This document shows, piece after piece, positions 44,577 to 58,301 of a stretch of 64,000 bases of DNA. The notes beneath the pieces were generated by a model. That model made no database searches. It was not told the DNA's origin and was given only the letters and a program-made list of their open reading frames with translations. Source of the DNA: Strix aluco (Eukaryota > Chordata > Aves > Strigiformes > Strigidae); assembly GCF_031877795.1 (NCBI RefSeq), contig NC_133933.1, positions 5,020,632 through 5,084,631 of the forward strand, in the 5' to 3' direction. Position 1 is the stretch's first letter; the number at the start of each line of letters is the position of its first letter. Made by a program: the position numbers and the translations under genes.

Positions 44577-44606
44577 GGGGGTGGGGGGGGGTGGGGGGTG
44601 GAGGGG
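44577..44606 (+). other. G-quadruplex motif
   Basis: Runs of G5, G9, G6 and G4 separated by T, T and TGGA give a 30-base sequence that meets the usual four-tract rule with very short loops. It is followed by an A/C-rich stretch. No gene lies nearby on either side. Confidence 0.85.
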
Positions 44607-47600
44607 CCAGAACCAACACAAAAATCCAAGCAAAAAAACCCCCAAAACACCAGAGAACCCAGGAATCCAAACCATTGTTTATTCCAAAGAGGAAGGATAG
44701 ATTGACTGCTGGCATGGGCAATAGCTGAAAGATATCTGTTAAATGAGCAGACATGGCACAGTGGCCAAGGTTAGCAACCCCAACTGGTTGACCCACACCT
44801 ACTATACAATGGACTGAAACATCTACAAATGAGCTGTTGAAATCCTCGACTTATAGCACAGCATTGTTTTAGTGTCAGTCATCATTTATTTGCATTAAAA
44901 GGCAGTACATTAAACTGCTGCAGTTCAGCAGTGAAAGCACAGGAGCTGGCCAGATCACTGGGGAGTTTGACCTCTTCGGTCTTGCTATTCCCACCCATCA
45001 GCCAGAAACAAAGCATACAGAGAATACAAGTTCAACAAGTTTTGTGAACCAACATAAGCAACACTGCAGTGTTTCACTGGTGTATTGGGGGGACAGACAG
45101 ATACGTTAAGGCCTGAGCTGCTCTGGAAATAGATGTGTCCAGTACCAAGAGAAATGTAAAAATGTACATTTACAACTCAACTTCATCACCACTCCAAATT
45201 TTACAAGCATTTAGTGCAAATTAAACCAGAGGACTGGGAGTAAGGTGCCCGATTTACCACAGCAGGCTGACTGCAGTCCCATGACAGCATTGCAGCACGC
45301 CAGAGTAATTGATGACTTAGTCCTATCATAGCAACCAATTTTTTTTTTTTTTTTATTTTGCTAAAATGGGATTGGGTTTGGAAGGATTGGACACCTGCCA
45401 CTTTCTCTGTCCTTCCCTTATTGCCCATCTGCAGCTGACAAAAGTGTTAAAGTATACAAATAGCAGAGGGAAGAAAAGCAGCAAAAGCAAAGAAGCAGAT
45501 CTTTTCTTTGATTTGCATAGTTACTCCAGAAAAAAAATTCAGCAAAAGGCACAGATTTCCTCTCTCTTTTGCTTGTTTCCCTAGTCTAACGGTTTTCCAA
45601 AAAGCTACTTCCAGAAGAGTGGAGCTTCTCATCCTTGATATCAAGGGCATCTCAAAGGTTTCAACCTTTAATGCAGCATGAGCTTCAGTATTAACTTCAC
45701 ACACAGGTATAGGAGAACTGATACGTAGAGGTGCAAAATCCCAAATGTCCAGATCAAACACTCTTTAATTTATAAGGATGTGGATGTAAAGCAGAACATC
45801 TCAGGCCCTCTGTAGACAAGACATGAGTTTAGGACTCATGAGACAAAAGATCAAATACCACCTCTTCTCACCTAACGTATGACCTACAGCATCTTAAATT
45901 AGGCCTCCTCTTCTAATCTGTCTAGAAGCCGCATTGCTCTACACTTGCTCTGTTGTAAGGATTATCTAAGAAAGTGAGCCTGACTCTGCCCTTTATGTTA
46001 CATGCAGACAGTTCTGACTGAAGAATTTTTTTTTTGTTTGCTTTTTTAATAAAACCAGGAAATACACATGGCTTTTTCCCTCTCAGAAGACGCAACCTGA
46101 TAGTTAGGGCACTCCCATGGACTGTGGGATGCTGCCACACAGCACAAGGATTTTAACTAGATTCTCAGGTGAATGCCCTAATCAGTAGAATATTGACTAT
46201 CCTCCAGTGGGGGTCTCCTAACTTCTTTCATTCCCTTTTAAAAAGAGACAAATAGGACTTATTTTACTGTATTTATTATCACAACAGGAAACAAATCCAA
46301 AGTTAAGTCCCCAATGTACTTTAAAAGATCTGTTAAATTCACCCTGCGGTCCCTTACTACTAGCACTTACATTATGAATAATTCAAGGCTGGTTCTGCTA
46401 CAGAGGACAGTACTCCATCATGCATGCTTTGTCCAGCCTACACTGTGCTTTGCAGTTGTATTTTTTTAATCTGTGTTTTGTATGCTTATAACAACTTAGT
46501 ACATTGGTTTACTCAGAGCAATGTGACCATTTAGACATCAGGAACCTAAACCATGCTAAACACTTGCCATTACAGAATAGCTAACCAGTCTGGAGTACAT
46601 TTACTATGAAGTTCCCTAGGCAACTTCACCTGTAAGTCTTTTGTATTATGACTGTTATCATCTGATTCTGTGAGCTGTAGAAGAGACTGCATTCAGTACA
46701 GGTGGGCAGAAGAACAGGGATACCTAGAGAATTCAAAACTAGGACACACACATCATTCAGATTTCTTTCCCTGCTGTCACACAATAAATCTGTTTGGGTC
46801 TTAAGCTCAGCCCTCCTGCCTTGTCCCCAAGTGGACAAAAGCAACTTCCACGATCTCATTCTTATGACCAAAGCAGAACCTCTCACTAAAGAATGACCCA
46901 GGGCCTCAAAAGCAGTCCATATAAACACTTTTGTATCTCATCCTGCCATTTCAGTATTTTCATCATGGCTTTTAGGTACTGGTGTTAGTTAGAACTAGCC
47001 CAAGCAAGGCTCAGCCCTAGACACAGGCCTCTGCAGACCTGATATCTCAATTGAGCACTTGCCTGTTTTGTCCCCTTATTTTATTTTGAGCCAGATTTTT
47101 AAACAGTTGCTCCAAATATGGACATACATAAACACATTTAGACCTAACTGAAAAACAGTCCTCACAGTGCCTGTTAAAACTGACAATCCCGATACAGCCT
47201 GACCCAGAAAGTCCTCAGATTGCCGATTGCTAGAAACTAAGAGAGCAGTTCAGGAGAGTTCTTGCTGTTCTTCCCTCAGCACTTAAAGGCCACTGTAGAG
47301 AATAAAGATAATTGTGTCTCATCTGAGAACGTGCTTACTTTGTCTCATCATCAGCCATATCTTCTGAGGACAGGGACCATCTTTTTAATCCGTACCTTGT
47401 TTTGTGCCTGCTGTACTCAGTGTCAAGGAACAGACCGAATTCTCGACATGGTGGTAGGGAAATGATACTTTCCCACCCTCTCAGGACAAAGAAGAGACTA
47501 AAGTCTCCTTGACATTCCTAAGATCTGGCCCAAATCTTAGCCATTTCCCTTTTTAAAAATCGGAATAAAATCAGATTTACAGTTTTTCTTACCATACAAG

Positions 47601-50600
47601 TAACTGCAATTCTCCCGTTTAAAAAAGGAAGCAAAAAAAGATTAACGCAGAAGAAAATAAAAATAAAACACACTAGTTTTTGAAAAGGCCAGAATCTCAT
47701 CAACTCTGGCTCTTGCCAGCTAAACTGAGTGCACAACAGTATGACAACATCCTCCTGGCACATTGTTTAAGGCCAAAAGAAACCAGTAAGCGTTTGTACG
47801 AGCTCTGGGAACACAGCGGTTCCTGCGCCTACCATCTGGCTGAAGCTGAGAACCTCTTTGGAAGACGCTCACTTTCCACACAATACCTCCAGGTTCTCCA
47901 TCAAGGTCTACACACAGAGCACAGCCTGCCATACTCTGACAATAACCAGAACTACACAGACCTAGGACTGTCTTCAATTCATCAAAGAACCTTCTGTTAA
48001 CATAATTTTTCAACTCGATTTATTATCAACCTGTCCCTGAGGATTCTACCAGGAAGAGGCTAAAGCACAGCGTTTCTGCTTCTGGATGTCTCTTTATGGC
48101 AAAAAGTTCCTATCTAAGTGACTTGTCCACAACAAAGATAAATATCATGTCCAGCTGGACTTCTACTGATAGCCAGATCCCCAGGTAGGACCAATCCTTT
48201 TTTCCCTGTGACAGCTATAAAGAGTATGTCTGTGTAGGAATTCAGACCAATTCTTGATTAAATGTTACTAAACGCAAGCAACAAGCATATTGGTCAGTTT
48301 GCCCATCTTTACCAAATAAAATTCAAGCTTATATATGCAACGCACTGATTTTTTGTTCAGGTGTTCTTTCCACTAAATGCCACACAAACTATTCTATGTT
48401 TTTATTACCTGGAAATATCAATCTAATTCTCTCTTCAGGGAGCCCTTCTACATAATTATGATAAAATTGAGTGTTTTCTTTGTCCCCTGTACAGAAATAA
48501 ACTTTTGGCCTGTGGCTCCAAATCCACTCGCTCTTCTGCATTTCTTGGCTGGTTTGAAACTTGTATTTATTACAACTATGGAATTGATTTTGTGCTTTAC
48601 AATTACTGCTGGGTTTGCCACTCGCTATGCCTAGTCATCATTTAGGCTGGCAAATACTCTCTATCTGAAGCTATAAATATAAATACATATAAGTAAGAAA
48701 GACTTGCAACTCTAGCAACATCAAGCCAGTGATGAATCGAAGGCAAAACTCATGGTAAGCTAGGCAGCCTTGCCACAAGGCCTCACAGCGGAATAAAGAA
48801 ATACATGATTTCCAAAACAGATTTGCACATTTATTTTGAATCCTTTACTATCACCTGCTTGGCACCTTGTGACAACTGCTGTGTATGACCAAAGCATTGT
48901 GGCAAATAAACTCCTGTTTCCCAATAATACCAGTAGCCCTTCTAAGGCTGGCAGGCATATTCAAGAGAGGTTAATATTACCCTGTTAAAAAGGTAACTAT
49001 CTGCAACATCTTTCACTACGCAAAGCTTCAGGCAAAATATCTGTCAGCAAGATGTAAACTGCTTTATTTCAGAGGTAGAACTATTCCTAGCAAAGCTCGA
49101 TGAAATGTTAAGCCTTGCTGTCTTGTTCAGTTCACACAGGCACCTCTCTTGGAGACCAGACGTTTCATAGTAAACAATTACATCCCCAAAATTTTCAAAT
49201 AATGCTCACAGGCACTTTAAGGAACTGCAAAGAACCACTCAAGGAATCCTCCTCCCCACCCCCCCAATTATGTCTAATGCCCCAAAAGTAATTTTCTTAC
49301 AATCACTTTTTTAAAATGGTAAGTTCAGGTCTTTTCAATTAAAATGGTAAGTTCAGGTCTTCTCAATCACTTAACGGTGTTGTAGATTTAAAAGAGGAAA
49401 CAAAAAATGGAAGAGACAACTGAGTTCTACCCTTCTCGTTCCCCTCACAAGATTAAAAAAATTAGCGTTTAAAAGGTGGAAGGGAAAATTCAGTTATTTA
49501 AATACCAAGACCTAGTAACAAAATTTAGATTGTGCACATACTGAAGCAGAGGCTGTATGTGCTTGCAAAGCTTTTAAAACAGCAGAACTTTTTATATTAC
49601 TAAGATCCAAGTCTCAGGAGAGAAACTAATAATTGAGGATTGAACTTACCAGTAAACAAAAAAATTACACTTTTGTGCAGTGCCAAAGATATCTACAATT
49701 CCTAAGCTTTCGTCTTCTGTAACAACACAAGCTCATTATGGTCTAATTTTTTTAAAACAGAATGACATTGGGCTACACTGTTATTTTAATAAAAAACCCA
49801 AAATACCACACCACAGTTCTCATGTAAAGTGCTTTTTGATATTATAAAATTTTTCTTTTCTCCCCTCAGTGTGAGAAAAACTCCATTTTCCTTCCCCCAC
49901 AGGCACTAATTTCAGACAGATGTAGTCCTGGGTGACTTTATGCCCATAAGTAAGAGTTTTAAGCAACTAAAAGTAAGAAAGAAATATCTTGCTTTCTACT
50001 CTAGTGTCCTTAGATCCAATAGCAAAGTAGGCTTTAGATCCCTACCAGTGTGCAAAACCACCCACACACTGAAAACCACATTCTCAAGATTACACTGAGT
50101 ACTCGCAGCATCTACTATGGAGTTTGATTTGCATTAGAGAAAGCTATGTGTTGCTACTCATTGCCCACTTCTCTTCATAAATTGGTTCCACCCCATGCCA
50201 AGATACGCAGATCCAAATGGAGACAGTGCAGAAACAGAGTTATTTCTCTTGTAGGTAAAGTAGCAATCCACAGTTAACCTCAGAAATTCTGCCATGTATT
50301 GCATCTATTCCTTAACATACGCTATATTGAACATAAGCAATAATGTCACGCATGAGTTATTCTTGTACAGAAGCAAATTCTCCTCTGGCCCACAGAGAAA
50401 GACTGGAGTGACATCTGCTGTTTCACATGCAGTTTTAGACCAGGATTTTTCATTTAGCAGCCATTTTGATTAAACAGATGAAGTGGATCTTCTTAACACC
50501 TAAAAACAGGATGCATGTGCACTCACACTCCTCTCAGAATGCTGCTATTCTGTTGAACGCTAATATAAAGAAGTCCTTGAAGAGATTTTACATTCACAAA

Positions 50601-52773
50601 GACATCAAGTGCATACAGCTTTTCTTATTTGACACTCTAATATTTCAGTACTCAAAGGATTTTACACAGCAATTTTCATTATTAAAAATCTAAACTAATT
50701 TCTCTGCTACTTTGCTTTGGAGATGAATACTTTAATTTGGAAAGGCCCGCACAATATCAATAAAAAACCAGAAGACTGGATTATTTAAATGCAGGGTTCA
50801 AGTATTCCACTTCCTTAGCATTTTGTACATTCTTCTAATTACCAATGCATATAAACCAGTTTATTTCAAAGGTAAGAGACAGCAGGGATGTCTTCAACTG
50901 TCTTAGCTACTGCCTGATTCATCATGTTTCAGCTGAGAGCAACTTTCAATTAGACATGTTCCCAGCTGGGGAACATTAACACATTTAAGTGGCCAGACCA
51001 AACACTTCAGTGCCTGTGCATAAGCCTGAAAAAGCATAATTTATGGACAACTTCACGTTTACAAGTAAAGCATCACAACAGTACTCTTGAAGACCTGATT
51101 CAGCAAAGATGTCTGGGCCAAACACAAAGCACGGAAGCCAGTGCAACACTGACCACAGAACATGACAAGCGATAGAGGGACAGAGTTTCAGGAGACACCT
51201 TCTAGGATCATAATTTTCAATACCCCAAAAGAACTCAGGCATAAATTAAAAATCTAATTTTCCTTTTCTCACCTCTGTTGGCTGACCCCAACAAGAAAGA
51301 AAAACAGGAGACCAGGGTTAAGGCATATAAAACCTAGTGAAGAATTTATCCTACCTTTGTTAGTTACAGAAAAAATATTTGTTTGCTTGCTTAAAAATGA
51401 AGCATTGGAAAGCAAAACAGAGGAAAAAGGCTGGCACAGACAGACAGCCATACCACACCCCCCTCTGTTTAGTAGGCACCGTGCCAGTGCAAAATAAGTA
51501 CAGGAAAAACTCACTTTTTGGAGTCACCTCATGGATTGCAACACTCATGCGATGACAGAAGGGCCATGGGTCGATCCTCTGTATCCCACACGCACTCATA
51601 TCCTCAGACCACGCTTAAGGAAGCTTTTATAGGTGCAGGTAGGCGGTCTTCCCATCTGAACTGCAGCCACGGAGCCCCACACAAAGCAGCTCTTGGGCCA
51701 ATCTCCTCCTCAAAGATACTGGGAAGCCATCTCAGCCTTCCCAGAAAGTGCCCATTTCAGGAAGCTGCTCAGTCCTTAAACGCACCTTCAAATCCTTGTT
51801 TCTCCACAGGTAGGTCCCAGTGATCTGCCTCTTAGGGGAGCATGGCATGCTCTCACACCTGCCCTAAATAACAGCCATCAGCAACCACACCTTTACACCA
51901 TCCACATCCAATAGAAGTTGGGTTTTTCTTTGCCCTTGCCTGTTTCTTGAGGTCAGCCCTTTCGGTTGGTTGATCTCCATGAGTGGCACGTGTCCCCCCC
52001 TGAAGCACTCACCACACAATCTTTTTTTACCCAGCACCTACTCCAGGATTAGGCTTTGCTAACATCTCCAGTGCTCTTCCTTGGCTCTTTCCTTCCACCT
52101 CCAAGTTTCCTTAAAATCAGCAATTTTTCCACATCCTTCAACAACGATTGAGAGGGCTCACAAAATGGCGTCCTGTGAGGTACCTGAGAGGCATCAGCAG
52201 GAGGCGCTGCGCAGCCTCGGGGGGGAGAGGCTGGTTCCAGCAGCTGTACCACAGAGCATGGCCCAGCCCCTCAGCCATGCCGGCGGCACCTCAGCATAAA
52301 CAGATTTAAGAAAGGGCAAAATGCCACTCAGCAGTGAGGAATGAAGGGGGAAGAATATGAGACACATACGGGAGGAGCTTTATCTCAACCCAGGATGGTT
52401 TTCAGCCTGTTTTCCCCCCGCTGTTCTGTTGAGGTAGGGAGTGAGTGAGCAGCTGGGTAGGTGCCTGGCCAGCCAGCCATGGACAACCCACAAATTCACC
52501 TGCAAAAGTGCACTCATAATCCAAACAAATGTACCAGAAACCCTAAGACAAACCCTGCTAGAGCTTAGGGACCGCTTGCAAGTGAAAAAGGAGTAATAAA
52601 CAAGGGTGTAATAGTTTTGCTTCTGCCACTCGGTCACAAAGCCTTTCAAGAACCAGAGCTACCCCAGTGTGGTGGTGCAATCCTTCCCCAGCCCCTGCCC
52701 TTGCTGGGCTGCTCAGTGGGATTCCAACCCCCCTCCTGGGTCACATACCAACATGGGAGGTAAGGACAAGGCC
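44607..52773. other. Intergenic, no gene recognised (third part)
   Basis: Single-copy-looking AT-rich DNA with short A and T runs and the 28-bp tandem duplication at 49,311. At about 52,140-52,290 there is a patch of higher GC with seven or so CpGs and the motif AAAATGGCG. Short open frames show no known domain. Confidence 0.7.
49311..49366. repeat. Tandem duplication, 2 x 28 bp
   Basis: The unit TTAAAATGGTAAGTTCAGGT followed by CTTTTCAA is repeated directly, starting at 49,311 and 49,339. The copies differ at one base (CTTTTC against CTTCTC). Confidence 0.9.
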
Positions 52774-53441
52774 TGTCAAAGGAGAACAACCAGAATACCT
52801 CATTGTTAGAGCTGGGCTGGAGTGAAAAGTACCTGACAAAAGTCAATTATCTTGGACCCTGTAAATAGCAACCCCAAGTGAGACTCTTTGAGCTCTCCTG
52901 GATTGCAGCTGGCCTGCGACCAGCATCTTCCCTGAGCTGGGACACCTCTCAGGTACCAAAAACCTTAAGGTATCATCCACTGTTAGAGCCAACGGGAGGC
53001 CAGGGTGAAGTCAACCCGCTTGAGACTCAATTATCCCCTGCTGAGGAATGCCAATGCACTCTATTTACTCTAAACTTGAGAAGAGGGAAAGCTTAACTTT
53101 GAGCTGGCTTCTCTTTCACCCGCTTTCTCTGCTTACCAATGTGTTTGGGCATACACAGTCATTTTCATCAGTGGAGGTACATACTTATTCCACTGTATCC
53201 AAATACTTTTGTCTCTGTGTTTGTACATCTTGTGTTTGTCAATGCACGTGTATATATGAATCAAGGTACCATATAGTCATCTTCAAATCTGTAGCTAAGT
53301 CACTATTTTAATTATAACCTATTTTACTGAATTATTTTGTAAATCTTTAAATTGGTTAATGATTAAGTGCTGCTAGTCATTAATAAATCTTGATTTGCTG
53401 CTAAATCATTACCATGTTAATACTTTCATCTGCGATACACA
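52774..53441 (+). mobile_element. Possible solo LTR of an endogenous retrovirus
   Basis: The stretch starts TGTCAAAGGAG and ends CGATACACA. It has a TATA-like TGTAAATAG at 52,860, then GAGCTCTCCTGG and GCGACCAGCATCTTCCCTGA, which resemble the R-U5 part of avian ERVL-type LTRs. AATAAA follows at 53,382-53,387, about 55 bases before the end. I could not find a matching 5-base target duplication, primer site or any retroviral coding sequence, so the limits and identity are tentative. Confidence 0.35.
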
Positions 53442-56400
53442 GTCCCTTCAACTCCCTGAAAATCACTTAGTCATCACCCTCGAGTACACCATCCATCAGC
53501 AGAGGATCCTGCACAGCCCCACACACGAGCAATGACTCAGTCTTTCCAAGTCATCACTACAGACTAGGGAATTAATTTTTCCCCCCAACTTTTTTTTTCC
53601 CCCCAACACTCACACATACAATAGATCAGACTAATATAAGCCTTAAGGGAGAAGATACTAAGCATGGCTTTTCAAGATTAAAGAGAGGTGATTGAGCTTC
53701 TCTACTTGGAAAAAGACTTAATGGTTTATAAAAAGAAAGTAACTGATAAAGAATAGTTGTTGATATTGTGGTATGCTGTCACACAAATGCCTAGCAGACA
53801 GCACATAATAGTGTTATAATAATAAGCAGCTAGTATTCAATGTGTATTTAATGTGTACCTGAAGAGAGCTGATGTTGTCAGGACAGAAAGTAAGACACCA
53901 GCAATCAGTTTGCAGAAGCCAGACAGTACACAGCTGTAGCCTTCAAGGCACATGATGAAAGCCTGAATAAAAGGTTTTCATGTGCAAGCAGATCTGAAAG
54001 TTCAAGTTTATAAAGATGTTTGGAGTACGGTATGAAAATAAAGTTCTGCAGGAGGTATGTCGACAATATATTTATTTATGTTTAATGTAAATCTAGGTCA
54101 AGAATAATGGAAGTCAGCACAGTTAAAGACACAAAGTGCCCAGCCCAATCCTGGAACCTATTCTGCAATTAATTTTATTGGTGTTTGGACTAATGACAGC
54201 ATGGCTCTATCTATATATGCTGTGACTACATTTCTGCTTCCAGCATAAAGAATAAACCCGTATATACTTTTGAGGTTATAATGTGCACGATGTTTATAAA
54301 GTGCAATGTACATAGACAAAAAGTAAAGGTATTTCTTAACTGAGAATTTAAGATCACAGTGGCCACAAAGTTAATTACTAGCACTGTGCAGCTTGTCTCT
54401 TCTGACAAGCAGGTAGAAATAACTCATACTTACATTACTGGATAAAAGCTACTAAAATTCTCAAAATAAACATTGTAATGGGATTGGCAACTGACTTCTC
54501 AAAAAGCCTGTCTGCACAGATTATAAGCATGCTGGAGGCAGTCTCTTTGCGATAAAAACAGACTGTTTCTGCGTCTTCAGAACAGTAGTAAATCCAAATC
54601 CAGTTAAAGTTCTTCGTATGACATTGACTCATGGATATTGATTTTTCTGAGACAGAAGACTGTAGCACTTGCACGACTCCGTTCACATGGCACTGCTGAA
54701 AATGTGACAAATACTACATTTTGCTTCTCAACACAGCAAAATAAGGGCACAAGTAAAAATCGACAGTTCAGTTTTTGGGTAAGGTGAATTGTTTTGTACA
54801 TGCTCTTCTGTGCTTGCAATATTCCAGGCAGTATTTTTCTTACAAGCTTTGATAATATTGTCTTCCCTTACTGGGACAGATCTAACCCTGTAGCAGATGG
54901 TTAGCCTAAAAACACCCAGACATTTCTGAAAAAAAAAAAACCAAACCAACCCAAAACAGTGTTACACTACCAATACGTAAGGTTAGGTTTCCCAAACTCA
55001 TAAATCTGTTTCTACCCCGTCCTCAAGGATTGGCATCATATGAACATCTGGTCTGAAACATGCAGAGCACAGCCTCTGAAGACACATGATACATTAAGGA
55101 CTGCTGAGGTGTCTGACAATGCATATCTTGAAGTTCAACCATTCCTGCACAGGGCTTTAAGGTCACATTTCTCTGGGTGTGCGTACTGAAGATGTAAGGC
55201 AATTAGGTTACTGTTAGCAACAGTAATATACTGTTGCCAAAATTTCAGAGAAAAAGAAAACGCATCCAGATTCAATGTACAAGGGATAACAGAGAAATTT
55301 TATACCTAGCAGGCTAGTTGAAGGAGTCTACACAAATCCTGGCCAAAGTTCCGTTAATGAAATATTTTCGCCAGGATTTGAGTTTGTTTTGAATTATCTA
55401 CTTCTTTGTACTTGTGCAGCAAGTAGTTCTTCCCTTTACATCTGGATCTTAGACCTTTTCACCCACTAATCTCCATGCCTTAAGAGTTATCATCTTTGTT
55501 CCCATTTTACAGAAAGGAAAATAGACAGAAAAAGACTTCAGATATGGTGCAGTGACTCTACAAATGCACAAATCAGTAGCAGAATCAGGTATTCTGCATT
55601 CTTTGCCAGTGCCAAAATAGTAATATTTATTGGTATGTCTGCTGGAAATAGGACACAATAATAGAAATACTGAAGATCCCTAAATTAATCAGCTTTTCAG
55701 GTCTTCTTCACTTTGAAGTTTTAAGTACCAACCAGGAACTGAAATACCAAATGAAAACTGAAATACTGAACTGAGGAGCAACTATATTAAACTGGCATCT
55801 TACTTAAATACGCTGACCTGAGTGATTATAATATCAGCACTTCTTTTTGCTCCTGCTAGGCCTGGAGCACTAACACAGCTGAGAAGGCTGGAGATGAATG
55901 TTCTTACTTCTTATGCATTACCAGTAGAATTATTAAAATTTAAATTAACAGCCCCTGAGCAAGCTGTGCAAGTCAGACACAACTGAGGTCATGATCGGAA
56001 AACACTTGTCTCTTAATAATACTTTGTGTAATGCTAATTTTTCCCACTGAACAAATTTTAAATTCTAAGGGGAGCAGGAATAAAACCATAGTGGCTTCTC
56101 AGAGGACTTACAACTGGGAATATTTCATTCTGTCATTTTCAAATGGGGGGGGGGGACACCCACCATTTTTGCCCTTAAGTTTTATCAGGAAACACGGGAG
56201 TTCAGAAAAATTATTTTTATGTTGCTCTTGGATTGAGAGCCAAAATTTTTAACCAGTAGCCAAAGTTGCATTCCTCCTATGTTACCCATTAAAAATAGGG
56301 TAACACTAACCACTGAAGCTTCTGGAAGGCTGAGAACTGAACCTGAACTGCCCATAAGCAGCAGTGCCAGCTGCTTATTCATCCTTTCCACTCACACTGG

Positions 56401-57112
56401 ATGACAAAAATTCATTGTTATTAAAACTATCTATATACAAAACCATCTTTGGTTCAGGTATAGATGAATTTTTACCTACTCACCAAAAATTAAATTTAAT
56501 TTTTTCACAATTTCCTAATGTGTGATTTTCTTAAAACCAGAGGGGGAGAAGATGAATAGAATCTGAACTAACCACAGTTTTATAGGGTCTGTGAACCTCC
56601 TATAGGTTCAGATACCAAGACAAAAGAACACTAGCAACTACTTCGACTTAAATATTGTTTTAATTTTTCGCTTCACAGCTGTAGTCACTAAACTCCACAT
56701 TTCTGTACTGCATAACAAGCTGCTATTATAGGAAGTAAAATACTCTAATTCAACACTCTGAGTTAGAGACTCATAATTAGATGAAGTGTTACCAAGATTC
56801 TTCTGTGCCTTAAGATATACAACATCATTTGGCTTCATTATTCCTGATGTTTTCGTATGGTTCACATTATACAGGAGGATCAAGATATGAAAGGAGCCTT
56901 TTTAGTAACCAACTTTGAACAGCCTCCATCTCAACCCTTGTAACATTCTTCCACAAATTCCCAAAGGATGCCTTATAGCACTGAAGCAATCATTTCAGGT
57001 CATAAAAAGATAAAGAACTTCAAATAACTTTCCATTTTTTCTAGTGAGAAAATGATTATTTATGGTCTTAAAATGAAAAGGACTTTGTACAAAAGGCCTG
57101 GAAAGATCTGTT
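53442..57112. other. Intergenic, approaching the 3' end of MKKS
   Basis: AT-rich DNA with a repeated CCCCCCAAC/T-run motif at about 53,575-53,610, an A13 tract with A/C tail at 54,929, the MIR-like element at 55,470 and a G11 run near 56,145. No gene recognised. Confidence 0.7.
55470..55615 (-). mobile_element. MIR-like SINE relic
   Basis: The plus strand reads TTCCCATTTTACAGAAAGGA, then further along CAGTGACTC, AGTAGCAGAATCAGGTATTC and CTTTGCCAGTGCC. This order follows the reverse complement of the MIR core (CCCATTTTACAGATGAGGAAA ... AGTGGCAGAGC ... GATTCGAACCC). It is old and diverged, with approximate ends. Confidence 0.5.
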
Positions 57113-58301
57113 TTTAATTACATATTTCAAAACTGAGTTATACAAAACAATTCCACTGGTTATATTCAGTAAATATATTAAAAACTTAAAGAGACCAGGA
57201 AACAAATAAGCAGACTAGTCTATAACCAACTCGGATGTTTTCTGGAAAAGCATGTCATGAACAATTTGTCCCTTGTGACTGAAAACAAAGAGGAAGAAAA
57301 GGGACAAAGAAAATGAGTTTAAGCAAGAAACTGTAACACCCCTTTTGATCTTGCATGCAAGCTGAAAATGAGAAAAAGTTTCAATCATTCAGTTTACAGC
57401 CTTATTTAAAGATCAAAACAAGCCTGAGCAGCTTAAAGCCTTACTTCATTAAAAGAAGAGAAGCTATGCACAGTCAAAGAGTTAATTGAATGGGAAGTGG
57501 GACATTCTTTCTTGCAGCTTTCCTGAAATGATAGAAATATCATTATTTATAAACTGTCCTGTATTCCACAGAAGACAATCAAGGTCCATTTTACAGAAGT
57601 TTTTTCCACAGTCTGCCATTTGTTTTCAAATCTTTGACCTACCTGCTAACTTAAGATCTCCAGGCTGATTTATAGTAATTTGCTAAATAAATTACATACA
57701 TGAACCAAAATCTTCTGGCCATTTAAAAATGGACACTGTATACAGTTGTATATGGTGACAAGATCTTCAGAACAAAATTTGAAGACAAGTGGCTCAAGTG
57801 GATAAGGAAAGCCTTTTTTACCTACAAAATTAAAAATACCAGGGATAAAGTTCTGTTTGAATGTGTAAAGCTTTTGCTGAGCCTACATAAATTCTAATCC
57901 GTAACATATGTTTTTCTCAGCAAGTGAATCCATTTTTCCCATTCCTCTGAAGATGCCACAGAACTAACAAACATCCAAAACTCTGCTTAATGCAGAGGGA
58001 ATATCAAAGTGTCATTCACTCTTTTGAGTACACTAATTTGACTACTCTTAAGTCATATATTGCTATGATTCATTGTATATTTGGCTGATCATTTAACAGT
58101 TCCTAACAAAATGTTAAACATCTGAAAATGCTTGAGGGCACAGTAGATTAACAATCAGAAGAGTACTTAATGGCAAACTTTGATTGAAAATTCCTGTCTG
58201 TTGTCTATATTCTAACCATTTAAATTATCTTAACACACTGTATATTACTCTGCTTTCAATTAAGTATCTCGTTGTGCAACACAATTCACATAAGATCAGA
58301 G
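57113..58301 (-). other. MKKS: MKKS 3' UTR, end uncertain
   Basis: Sequence after the MKKS stop on the minus strand. No AATAAA occurs in it. The first common variant is ATTAAA (plus-strand 57,113-57,118), about 1.2 kb downstream of the stop. Weaker TATAAA forms near 57,546 and 57,666 would give a shorter UTR. The limit given assumes ATTAAA. Confidence 0.35.

Noticed and set aside
48090..48190. Possible second MIR-like fragment (AAGTGACTTGTCCACAAC)
   Set aside because: Only one short phrase resembles MIR; the flanks do not follow the order of the element.
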